A DNA stretch of 10,760 nucleotides, taken from NCBI GenBank assembly GCA_004151065.3, contig NWUY0300020966.1, positions 68,432 to 79,191 of the forward strand. Direction: 5' to 3'. How positions within the stretch are numbered: position 1 is the first letter of the stretch; each line of letters begins with the position of its first letter. The notes under the pieces are model-generated. The model did not search any database, was not told the DNA's origin, and was given only the letters and a program-made list of their open reading frames with translations. Below, one piece after another: positions 1-7,780 of the stretch. The translations under genes and the position numbers were made by a program. The stretch comes from Larix sibirica (lineage: Eukaryota; Streptophyta; Pinopsida; Pinales; Pinaceae).

Positions 1-174
1 GATTCCACTAGTTGTGAACATAAAGGTGCATGTGTTAAAATTGCAAAAAATCTTGCAGAAAAAATGCAAAAAAGCAGAATTTTTTTTGAGAGAAGAACAA
101 GTGATTACTTACATATCAATGGCATCAAAGTAGGAGAGGAGGGTGTTGATGCATCTTTAAAGCACTTGAGTTGC
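1..174. repeat. Direct repeat copy 1, LTR-element leader sequence
   Basis: This block is repeated almost exactly at 1242-1414. I see two differences: one extra A in the A-run near 60, and A instead of G near 111. The second copy continues on its right into a primer binding site and an LTR read on the minus strand, so this copy is probably the same piece of an LTR-element internal leader. It ends exactly where the N at 175 sits, and it may extend left of the window. It could be a true second insertion, but an assembly duplication is equally plausible. Confidence 0.85.
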
Positions 175-175
175 N
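175..175. other. Ambiguous base, probable assembly junction
   Basis: This is the only N in the window. The duplicated block stops at 174, and the sequence after the N is unrelated to what follows the second copy at 1415. A single-N join at a repeat edge is typical of scaffold gap closing in repetitive genomes. Confidence 0.7.
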
Positions 176-256
176 GGTAAGATAAAGGAGAATGTCACTT
201 TTACTTTTAAGTAAAAGGATGGAAGGGTGAGATAAAGGAGAATGTCACTTTTACTT
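176..256. repeat. Two-copy tandem repeat, 50-base period, with small palindrome
   Basis: A 26-base segment at 181-206 recurs exactly at 231-256, and the five bases before each copy differ at one position. A further partial copy (GTCACTTTTAC) follows near 262. Between the copies, 198-206 and 209-217 form a 9-base inverted repeat with a 2-base loop. No coding potential is visible. The origin is unknown. Confidence 0.8.
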
Positions 257-388
257 ACAAGGTCACTTTTACATTACCATTAATTACAAGGTGTATAGCC
301 CTCGCATTGGCATTTGTGACCCCAAATCTCAGCTAAAAATCATTAGAAGCATGGTAAAATTCACTTGCAACAGTACAGAAACACTGCC

Positions 389-438
389 GGCCGTACCGTA
401 CGGCGATTCCAAATCGGAAAACGCCGTACGGTATGGCC
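389..438. repeat. CpG-rich inverted repeat (long hairpin)
   Basis: Arms 389-405 and 422-438 are 17 bases each and complementary except at one position. Inside the loop, TTCC at 407-410 can pair with GGAA at 416-419, giving a nearly continuous stem. The arm is itself built from the palindromic core CCGTACCGTACGG. Related words (GCCGTTTCGTACCCG, CGAGTATGGCC) follow at about 464-494. The CpG richness stands out in AT-rich surroundings. It could be the end of an unknown mobile element. No function can be assigned. Confidence 0.75.
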
Positions 439-514
439 TGCAGCATTTCCAAGCCGTTTCGTACCCGTTTTTGTGTTTCTGGACGAGTATGGCCCTTTAG
501 GCGGTGTTTCCTGC

Positions 515-1004
515 AACACAGATATGATTCACAGGGGGACGGTGGTCAAAGATTTGAAAGTCAGAGTAGATCAGATGATAGAGAGAGTGCTCAAGTCGTA
601 GCCAGCTACATTGGTACCCACTCCATGCAGGAAACAAGTGAATTTGCTAGATCTTGGAAAACAAGAGATCCCGTTCATGATGTAGAAGTAATTGAATTGC
701 CCAATTCCAATAGATCCCTTCATTCTATTGTAACAAAACCAAAACTGTCAGCCGAGTACCTATTGAGTCTGTAATCTCCAATGTCCAAATCATGAAGTTG
801 TAATCTATCTGCAGTGAGATCATGGACCAGAACTTGTTTAGTCCTAGTATGGGCATTGGAGTCCCATAAGAGAATCACATCCCTAAAGGTAGAGTATTGA
901 GAGATCTCGTGATAAAAGTCATAGTAGGGATCCTTGTTAATGTGAATGATAGTTTGACAAGTTGGGCAGAAATTGAGCATGCTAGGAGCTTGGGAGCCAA
1001 CCAT
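515..1004 (-). pseudogene. Degenerate LINE endonuclease domain (EEP family)
   Basis: Read on the minus strand, 1004-720 gives a continuous stretch with PYYDFYHEISQYSTFRDVIL followed by LLWDSNAHTRTKQ. This matches the part of plant LINE ORF2 endonucleases around the GDFNAHT catalytic motif, here decayed to WDSNAHT. After a stop near 720, LLELGNS appears in one frame (about 703-683) and IMNGISCFPRSSKFTCF in another (about 670-620). GYDLSTLSII follows, then VPL and a broken SDH-like end near 521-538. Motif order and spacing fit an endonuclease carrying at least two frameshifts and several stops. In an active element the domain nicks target DNA for retrotransposition. This copy cannot be functional. 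The plus-strand reading frames over it are shadows. Confidence 0.75.
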
Positions 1005-1241
1005 GTCTTAGGAAGAATTGTGGAGAGCCATAGTTTGGGTCTGTATAAAGATTTAGTTTTGCCATAGATAGTGATGCTCAGTTTGTAAGTGCGGAATGGG
1101 CTTGAATGAAAATTGGATTGTTCTATGGGTTTAATTAGCCGAATGAACCGTTTACAATGTACATATGTTTAATTAATGGAATGGGAAAAAAACTAACCTT
1201 ATTGATCAGAAAACTAATGGAATGGCCTGGAAAGGACCAAT
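1005..1241. other. Unassigned spacer between LINE and LTR remnants
   Basis: No coding signal is visible. The word TAATGGAATGG occurs twice, near 1174 and 1214. The segment may be the worn 5' part of the LINE fragment or old intergenic DNA. Confidence 0.4.
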
Positions 1242-1493
1242 GATTCCACTAGTTGTGAACATAAAGGTGCATGTGTTAAAATTGCAAAAAATCTTGCAGA
1301 AAAATGCAAAAAAGCAGAATTTTTTTTGAGAGAAGAACAAGTGATTACTTGCATATCAATGGCATCAAAGTAGGAGAGGAGGGTGTTGATGCATCTTTAA
1401 AGCACTTGAGTTGCTTGGACTTGAGAGCTCAAGGAGAATCTTGAGAAAGAAAAAAATCCCTAGGACAGAACTTTGTAGAAGCCCTAATCTTAA
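1242..1493 (-). mobile_element. Internal leader of a copia-like or miniature LTR element, with direct repeat copy 2
   Basis: On the minus strand this lies directly downstream of a primer binding site, so it is the untranslated leader of an LTR retrotransposon, possibly with the start of gag. No gag protein is recognisable, and stops occur in every frame I followed. The part 1242-1414 is the second copy of the block at 1-174. Because the leader is short and non-coding, a TRIM-like non-autonomous element is an alternative to a truncated copia element. Confidence 0.55.
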
Positions 1494-1511
1494 GGCTCTG
1501 ATACAGATCCA
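1494..1511 (-). other. Primer binding site (initiator Met tRNA type), interrupted
   Basis: The minus strand reads TGG, then ATCTG, then TATCAGAGCC. Removing the middle five bases leaves TGGTATCAGAGCC, the common plant LTR-retrotransposon binding site complementary to the 3' end of initiator methionine tRNA. The 5-base interruption would spoil primer pairing, so this copy is inactive or decayed. Confidence 0.7.
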
Positions 1512-1685
1512 TGTGAGCACCAAGTAGAGAGGATACTGTTGTAATGTACACACTTGTTATATACTCATTTGAATTATCTATAGATAGGATTGCAAAACTG
1601 TGGGAGAGCAATCAAAGTTTGACCAAGTCTTGAATAAAATACAATAATTTAGGTGAGTGATCTATTTGGACCAAGTCACCTAACA
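1512..1685 (-). repeat. Probable short LTR (about 172-174 bases)
   Basis: On the minus strand the segment starts TGTTAGGTGAC and ends in CTCACA, directly before the primer binding site, so it has the TG...CA ends expected of an LTR. A TATATAAC word lies inside, at about 1555-1562. The 5' end is chosen only from the TGTTAG motif and no second LTR is present, so the boundary is tentative. LTRs this short occur in miniature elements (TRIMs) and in some copia families. Confidence 0.5.
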
Positions 1686-2167
1686 TTGCAAAAGATAAAA
1701 TTCAAAGTAGAAAATAGATAAAGCTCAAAAATGTACCGAAGTACAACTGCAATACATGTTCACAGATGCTCACTAGGCTATGTCTCACCAAAAGCCAAAG
1801 TCAAATGATTCAGATTTGACAACAAGTAGAGAAACCAAAAATGAATAGCTAGCTCAATAACGACATGGCAAACTTAACAATAAATCGACATATTAAAGAA
1901 TGTAATAATTCCTAATGGTAACTCAACAAGCAATGGAGCTTGAAAATGTTGGAAATAACTAGACATTAGGTTGGAAATAACTTGTTGAGTTTCCTCACAG
2001 TTGGTGAGACTTGCTAATCTATTGTTTTGCATCATTTGGTACTTCCAACCAAGGATGACAACTGGGATGACTATGGGAGCAAAAGCAAAGTGGTACTACG
2101 AATAGGTGAAGGAATGCAAGGCAGATGTACCTGTGAGGAAGGTGAAACAATAACATTGTCAGTAAGG
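1686..2167. other. Non-coding AT-rich stretch, nothing recognised
   Basis: Frames on both strands are short and match no family I know. The plus-strand frame at 2027-2269 lies partly opposite the BED-finger remnant and shows no domain. The region is either intergenic or inside the long upstream intron of the ALY gene. Confidence 0.5.
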
Positions 2168-2267
2168 TTAAAGTGTTTTAAACAGCAGGGTAGGAACCTC
2201 GCCCCTATCTCGACCATCTGTCTCTCTCTTGGCCTTACTAGCACTGGACTGTATATTGCTGTGACAT

Positions 2268-2398
2268 GATGGGTAAACATCTTTGGGAACTGTTACTTCA
2301 AAGAACAATGTAATGACCTGGTTAGTTCCTCCACTCATAAATTTACTGCAAAAATTACACTGGACCTTACCTCTACTGAGGTCGTTGCAAACCAACAA
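2268..2398 (-). pseudogene. BED-type zinc finger remnant of a hAT-like transposase
   Basis: The minus strand gives LSRGKVQCNFCSKFMSGG followed by TNQVI. The K-V-x-C-x-x-C-x-K-x-x-S-G-G pattern is the front half of BED zinc fingers found in plant hAT transposases and their DUF659 relatives. The expected LKxHL with its histidines is not readable in this frame. VPKDVYP follows and HHV appears in the neighbouring frame near 2270, which suggests a frameshift within the finger. No dimerisation domain or DDE core is visible nearby, so only a fragment remains. An exapted gene is possible but unsupported. Confidence 0.5.
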
Positions 2399-2426
2399 AA
2401 CAAAATCTTATTTTGCCAGATTTTTC

Positions 2427-2481
2427 AGTGTTTTAGCATTTACTCATTAAGTGTTTTAGCATTTACTCATTAAGTGTTTTA
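2427..2481. repeat. 23-base tandem repeat, 2.4 copies
   Basis: Two exact copies of a 23-base unit starting AGTGTTTTAGC occupy 2427-2449 and 2450-2472. A partial third copy (AGTGTTTTA) runs to 2481. The exact identity suggests recent slippage or unequal exchange. Confidence 0.9.
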
Positions 2482-3596
2482 TCAATAAAACAAAAAGCTT
2501 GAAAGTACCCAAGAAACCACCAAAATTCTAATGAATAGCTCTAGTTTTCTTATTAACTTGCGAAAAGGGCGGTATTTTGTTATGGGTTGCCCACTGTTAG
2601 CCATGGTTGCCAATCCAAGATTTTCTTCTGGAAAAGTTTCTCCCAATCCTTGAAAATTCTGAAGAAGTCATCTCACTGTGAAGTGCCGCCATATACTGTT
2701 GCATGTCTCAAATAGAATGATATTATGGAAGGTATTGCCAAAGATAAGCCACACTAAAAGGTGTCAAACTGTCGACAACACAGCACCCACTAATTTTGAT
2801 TGACACACATGATTCAGATGATCCTAAACTCTGCAGCACATTGTAATAGTGTGAGATCTGTTAAAGCACACAGCAATAGAAAACGCTGAAAGAATAAATC
2901 TCTTAGGGTTTAAATTCTGTTTTTTAAGGTTATATGAGCCTGCTATTTTAATGTTTATGCACTCAAACAAGTTTTTTGAGATTGATAAATATTCACCTAA
3001 GTGGCCAAGTCCATTAAGATTGCCATGTTTTGACTTTGACTGGGCATTTCAGGTGAGTACTTGCGACTGGTATTGTTTTCAATACAAGTTGACTTGATGA
3101 GTTTTAGAAGTCTCTGTAAGTGGTTCTAGATGGTGCAGGTTGTAGTCTGTTGCATGCAGATGCAAGATTACCATTACCCTGTAATGTACATCTGCTTCTA
3201 ATGGTAGTCTGACATATCCAAAATATTATACTAATTTCAAGGATTTTGGATTATTGAATTGGTGTTTGAATAGCTTATAGTTTTTAAACTGTGCCATATG
3301 TAGTCTTTCCTTATTATTTCCAGGAGCTTTTATACACAATACCTCTTGAATTTTATCTTGTCCCTTCCCATTGATCGTTGTTTCATTAGCCTCTAGCCTA
3401 TCTCCTCTATGGGTTGAAATTTTTGCAACAAGTTGAAACTGGTTAATGGTTGCCTTTGGGAATTCTTACTATTTTCTTGCCAAGACCATTGTCAATAGCA
3501 GAATCCCGTGAAGTATTGCATGACCAGTGTAGTATTTACATTGCCTTGAGCATTGACATGATAAAACAATTGATGTAGTAAATTTGATTGTTTCAG
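2482..3596 (+). other. Probable intron upstream of the first visible ALY exon
   Basis: I found no reading frame with ALY similarity and no other gene here. The stretch ends in TTGATTGTTTCAG, a pyrimidine-rich tract plus acceptor directly before coding at 3597. The preceding ALY exon normally ends just before a conserved E-A-L start, and I found no such exon back to position 1. The intron is therefore either more than 3.5 kb long or broken by rearrangement. Confidence 0.55.
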
Positions 3597-4812
3597 GAAG
3601 CTCTTTTAATGGAGTTGCGGTATATGAATGACGAGATTAGCAAAAGTGAAAAAAATGGAGAGGTTTTGAGAAATTCTGTGGCTTTCCGAAAGCAGTATGC
3701 GTATGTTCTTGTGCAGCTTAAAATTATTAATGATCAGGTACCTTGCAAACATTGAAACTACCACTTTTCACTAGTCTAAATTATGTTGATTCTAATATCC
3801 CAATATTCTTCATTTCCACAAAATAATGTTTTTTTAATAGGTTATTTACCTTGGTTATATTCCCAGGTTATTTATGCTCTTAGATCCTTGAGGAGCCGGA
3901 ATACATACCAGGTAAACATGGTGCCACCATGGCATTGCCCTGTTTCACAGTCTTGTGGGATTGAGAGTTCAAGCCCTTTTGAACAGGCTGCTTCTCTCTC
4001 CTTGGACAGAGGTCTGAATGTTGGAGTGATTGTTACTAATGCAAAAAGAAAGGCAAGAGTGATGGTAGATATTGCTCTACGGGTATTGCATCCACACCTT
4101 TTTCTTATTATACTTGCTTTCTTTCAAGTTCTGACACTTGAGTGCATGATAGGATCATTGTATCAAGTTCTATCTCTCAATTTCAGGTTATGTCATCTCT
4201 GAGGGAAGATGAAGATGCAGTTGTGAAGCTTCGAGTAGCATTAGATTCTGCAACCAGTTTTCATGCAGGGTTTTCATCTGCCAGGATGAAGGTTATGTCA
4301 GGCTCTTCTCAAGCAGATTCAATCAAAGACGCTGGACAGGAAGCATTGAATTTTCACGAGAGTTTGTCTGTCCCTTGTGGACCTGAAATGGCAGATGATG
4401 CTTATGATGGGAAAAATGTACTTTCTTCTGATAGAAAGGAAGGGTTTTTACTAGGCGAGCTCACTGCTTCATGTCTTGCTACTCTGATTTTGATTCAGGT
4501 AGTTATTTCTTTAAAATTAACTGAGATATTAGATTTATTCAGTGAGGTGTGGACATTGAGCTAATAAGTTTACCACTTATGATTTATCTGCTGTGTGTTC
4601 CATAGACCTGTTCAGATAGACAGTTTCCGCCATCTGAGGTTGCAAATGTGCTGGACGAGGCAGTTAAAGGCTTGCAACCCTGCTCAACTGCAAATCTGAT
4701 TATCTACAGGGAAATTCAACAATACATGGGTATTGTTAAAAATCAAATTTTGACACTGTTACCAACTCAACCTAACATTTCTGCTTCAAGAGATGTTTCT
4801 GCCGATATATAA
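3597..4812 (+). CDS. ALY: ALWAYS EARLY (LIN9/Mip130-like) protein, C-terminal four exons
   Basis: ALY proteins are nuclear LIN9 homologues, subunits of plant DREAM/MuvB-type complexes that control cell-cycle and developmental genes. Exons are 3597-3737, 3867-4082, 4187-4498 and 4606-4812 (47, 72 and 104 codons, then 68 plus TAA at 4810-4812). All join in phase 0 with GT-AG introns of 129, 104 and 107 bases. The 291 residues follow the family order. Exon 1 has [12 protein letters not shown] and [12 protein letters not shown]. Exon 2 has [12 protein letters not shown] and later [13 protein letters not shown]. Exon 3 opens with [12 protein letters not shown], runs through a variable serine-rich linker and ends in [14 protein letters not shown]. 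Exon 4 has [36 protein letters not shown] and LTLLPT. This is the conserved plant ALY tail, not the N-terminal SANT or DIRP domain, which must lie upstream. No frameshift or stop is present, so the gene looks intact here. I cannot tell which ALY paralogue it is. Confidence 0.92.
3738..3866 (+). other. ALY intron between visible exons 1 and 2
   Basis: The intron starts GTACCTTG after the codon for Q (GATCAG) and ends in a TTCCCAG acceptor. Reading through it gives a stop after five codons, so retention would truncate the protein. The next two introns are 4083-4186 (GTATTG...TTTCAG) and 4499-4605 (GTAGTT...CATAG). Confidence 0.85.
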
Positions 4813-4856
4813 TCTACCACTTTCTAGTTGTTGAAAGTGGAGGGTGGCACTAGATT
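4811..4856 (+). other. Nested hairpin right after the ALY stop codon
   Basis: CCACTTTC at 4817-4824 pairs exactly with GAAAGTGG at 4833-4840 over an 8-base loop. Just outside, AATCTA at 4811-4816 pairs with TAGATT at 4851-4856, leaving a 10-base bulge on one side. The outer arm overlaps the last two bases of TAA. It could form in the transcript, but the role is unknown and chance is possible. Confidence 0.5.
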
Positions 4857-5642
4857 GTAAAAAAGAGTGTTATCATGTCAACGAGTCAGATTGAAGATAG
4901 TGGTATCAGCAAAACATGCATCAATATGTGCACATTTTGGGCTTTTTTTATGGTAGCCCTCAATGACGTGTCTTAAACCTGTTAATATCTAATTATTGGA
5001 AATTCGCGCCTTGTATTATTTACGCAAGGTTCTGTAATATTAAAGTGTATTCGGTTTTGACAGTTTTGTATGTGCACATAACGCTTTTTACTAAAACCAT
5101 ACCATGCTCGTGTACTAGTAATTGTTTCTACTATATCAGACGTGTCCTTGTTTCTGTGCAAGGAAGTGAAATCCATGATTCAAAATGTTGGCAGCCAATA
5201 TCCATCTATATATGCTTTTAGTGTCACATTGCAGTAGCACAAGCTTTGCTCTCTTCTGTTGATTTTGACATTACTTTATGCTATGCAACTTAATTTTGTC
5301 AAAGAAGTGGCATACTTTTGAACCCAATCACTGATCAGCATAGAACAAAACACTTCAGCTCCTGCATCCTACATTCGCGTGTACTTATATTATTGCTTAG
5401 TTTCAGTTCTATTTTCAACGCTCTTTTGGAGGTGAATGCATAGAGTTTTATCTTGTGACATTAAATTGCCATTTATTACATTTAACTTCATAATTTTTAC
5501 TTCAAATGACAGACTACAAGTTCGATGGCATATATAAACAAACTTGCAATAACGAAGAGAGAATCATTGAAATATAGCTCATGATTACAAGTGAGAACAT
5601 CCTAATAATAAAGTCGTAGACCCATTAGATTAAGACCAAACA
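4813..5642 (+). other. ALY 3' UTR and downstream intergenic DNA
   Basis: No coding signal is seen. AATAAA words lie at 5607-5612 and 5646-5651, the second just past this stretch. The first is about 800 bases past the stop, so the true poly(A) site is unknown and may use a variant signal nearer the stop. A short minus-strand frame at 4982-5176 has no recognisable family and is taken as chance. Confidence 0.5.
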
Positions 5643-5888
5643 ATTAATAAAAATATTATTGTCAGCTTTTATTATTTGATCTGGCAGATTATGTGTACTA
5701 GAAAAAAGGATCTTCTAGCCGGGCTTGTGAAATTCCGTATTCAGCACATACACCGAGAATTTAATGCTGAAGCCGATCTTCTCTCTAAGCGTGCTCTCAC
5801 CGGAAAGGGAGGATGGCTCTCCTTTGAGGAGTATATTGATGGAACGGTGGCTCACGATGGATCCATCAATATTTTTGCCTTGAGCTGA
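5643..5888 (+). pseudogene. RNase H C-terminal fragment of a plant retroelement
   Basis: The frame reads KKDLLAGLVKFRIQHIHREF, then NAEADLLSKRAL and GWLSFEEY. I/HHIHREFNxEADxLSKxA is the C-terminal helix and metal-binding Asp region of the RNase H domain (RVT_3 type) that ends many plant LINE ORF2 proteins. The frame continues with SINIFAL and a TGA at 5886-5888. The N-terminal part with the earlier catalytic acidic residues is absent, so the copy is cut short at its 5' end, as LINEs often are. The TTG at 5676 is not a biological start. No reverse transcriptase lies upstream. Confidence 0.75.
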
Positions 5889-6198
5889 GGCTTTCTTGGA
5901 AGTACTGTATTTTTTGACTGGTAGCAACACCCCCTTTCGATGTTCTTTGTCTTCTATACTCTCTATGATGGCGGATTTCTTGATGTGGAGGGGGTCGATT
6001 CGGTTCCCCTTGTCCACTCGAATTGACTCAGTGTCTCAGTTTTATGTAAGGTCAGATACTATTAATTTCTGTTACCGATTCAGCAATGCTCATCTCAGTC
6101 TTGGAAATGACCTGCTCAGCTTTGTATGAATCTTCTTTGATTCCAATGGAATACCAGGAAAATGGTACTTTTTGTTTTGAAAAAAAAGAAAAAGAAAG
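5889..6198 (+). mobile_element. LINE 3' UTR and A-rich tail
   Basis: This segment follows the RNase H stop, is non-coding, and ends in an A-rich run at 6180-6198 broken by single G bases. That is the expected structure of a 5'-truncated LINE insertion. I looked for target-site duplications around 5560-5690 and after 6198 and found none convincing, so the left boundary is unset. The minus-strand frame at 5715-6017 is a shadow of the RNase H frame. Confidence 0.5.
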
Positions 6199-6433
6199 TT
6201 ATGCATTGAAGAATTTCGACATGCTTGGCCAATGCTTGCTTTGGGACACGTGAAAGACATTCCAATATATTTTCTTTGTAACATTGTTTTTACTTATTTC
6301 ATGCATTCCTTAGTTATTCTTGAGCCTTACGGAAATCATTGAAACTGTGCGTGCTACTTGAATCCATATTATCCATTAATATGGAGTGTCTAATCCTTTG
6401 AAATTCTCTGAATTTTGAGTGTCTTTATTATTA
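6199..6433. other. Intergenic, nothing recognised
   Basis: This AT-rich DNA lies between the end of one LINE tail (plus strand) and the end of another (minus strand). No gene, repeat or motif is visible. Confidence 0.4.
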
Positions 6434-7026
6434 TTTTTTTTTGTAAGCTCCATAGAAAATTTATATTAAAATACAAAAAATAGTACAGGCATAAGAGATC
6501 ATGATGTATGAGAGCCCAATGTGGCTTCTCACGGGACCAAAACATCACACTAGTAACTGTTAGCAACCTACCCATGCATGGGATAACATAACAAGCTTGC
6601 ACGAGAGGACTGCCCATGCACAGGAGTGCAAAGAACCTACTAAAGAGGTCAATGTCTGAGAACATAAAAAATTATAGTGCCTCAAGCAACAGCTACCAAA
6701 TACATTTGAACCATAATCAAAATTGCTAACAATTCCATAGACATAGTTCCAAGTATCTAACTTCATGTAGCTAACAACAACAAAATGTGAAAGAAAAGAA
6801 AATCACTTCCTTTAACTCATCTTGAGTTATGGGTTTCAATTAAATTGTGTTTTTGATGTGCTAATCCAAGATAATTAAACAAGGGAAGAGTTTTTAGCAT
6901 TTGACATATGTTTTGTTTACCAGGGTCTAAAGACATGCCCTGTAAATTCTCCACAACAACTCTTTTCATGCCCTCTTGGTCCCTTTATCTTGACCCATTT
7001 TTATCATTCACCCCCAAATGGTATTC
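6434..7026 (-). mobile_element. Probable 3' end of the second LINE, with poly(A) tail
   Basis: A run of nine T at 6434-6442, flanked by TTATTATTA, reads as a poly(A)-(TAA)n tail on the minus strand. It is preceded by AT-rich sequence ending TTTTAATATAAATTTTC, a typical look for plant LINE 3' ends. No RT motif (such as FADD/YxDD) is readable between here and the ORF2 remnant, so the RT part seems to have been lost. It could also be the tail of a separate insertion. Confidence 0.45.
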
Positions 7027-7780
7027 ATTGATTTTCTAGCCACAACCATGCTCTTTTATCTTCAAAATGTGTCTTCTCATGAGAGGAGTTTGGATCTTTC
7101 TTACTATATTTTCCCAATGTTCTCTCTAATATCCTTTGACACACCTCTATCCTTTAGTTCGTCATATAGTGTGTTCGTGTTCTATTCAACCTCTTATAAA
7201 TCCATCATATTCATGTCACTGTGATATCCAATATATGCTTTTTCATTGTTCTTTACTCTCTTCAAATTATCACAAAGGGCTTGCATTGCATGAACCATTG
7301 CTTAGGTTCATGGTTGGACGCGATGCCTTTTGACTATATTCATTAATTCTTCTTTATGGAGCCAATAAGGGTTGAATTTGGAGTGGGGAAGCCTTTATCC
7401 CACTTGACTATAATTGAAGAAAAAAGGGAAATGATCATAAATTCCTTTAATTCCAACCCAATACCTAGACCTACCCATTTTAGCTTGGATGCTATCTAAG
7501 ACCAACAATATATTGAACCTCTTTGCTATAGCAACCCTCCCTACTCTCCTATTTCTCAAGGTAGGTCCTAACTTGTTTAATTCTACACACACAAGGTTCT
7601 TTCTTTCAAAAAAGTTTTTGAAGCAGCCCCAACATCATCCCATCACCTTTCAATCCCCATACTTACCCTCCGCTCAATGTGAGGTACATGTATCCTCTCC
7701 CTACTATTTGATCATGGAAGGTTGTCTCATTTAAAATTTTATCCCAATAATTCCTCCTATTATGATATGCGTCATTTAAA
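7027..7780 (-). pseudogene. Degenerate LINE ORF2: endonuclease and linker before the RT
   Basis: In minus-strand order: YHNRRNYWDKIL near 7765-7730; a decayed GDxN segment read as IVGRGYMYLTLSGG near 7710-7666; ELNKLGPTLRNRRVGRVAIA then RF near 7583-7515; and KMGRSRYWVGIKGIYDHFPF near 7480-7420. In that last part YDH at 7431-7439 stands where the catalytic SDH belongs. In another frame KFNPYWLHKEELMNIVKRHR follows (about 7380-7320). Then come DNLKRVKN near 7280 and HFEDKRAWLWLE near 7070-7035. This order is that of plant LINE ORF2 from endonuclease to the start of RT. Frameshifts and stops are frequent, so the copy is dead. Confidence 0.75.

Noticed and set aside
176-256. Repeats as a CRISPR array
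   Set aside because: There are only two copies and the sequence is plant nuclear DNA. The 23-base repeat at 2427 has no spacers and is a plain tandem repeat.
291-774. Three overlapping plus-strand frames as small genes
   Set aside because: They overlap one another and lie over the CpG hairpin and opposite the LINE endonuclease remnant. Composition and motifs favour the minus strand.
1365-1611. Minus-strand frames of about 60 codons as gag
   Set aside because: They run across the LTR, primer binding site and leader, where gag is not expected, and show no gag motif.
2027-2269. Plus-strand 80-codon frame as a small protein or ALY exon
   Set aside because: No ALY similarity and no domain. Its right part abuts the BED-finger remnant on the other strand, and it lacks convincing splice sites in phase with the ALY exons.
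3783-4202. A 139-codon open reading frame starting with Met at 3783
   Set aside because: Its first 28 codons lie in an intron and its last 40 run past the donor at 4083. Only 3867-4082 is ALY coding, and the Met is not a start.
4142-4564. A 140-codon open reading frame with its own Met
   Set aside because: It contains ALY exon 3 (4187-4498) with intron sequence on both sides.
6390-6766. Minus-strand frames as genes
   Set aside because: They overlap the poly(A)-like tail and LINE 3' end and have no recognisable domain.
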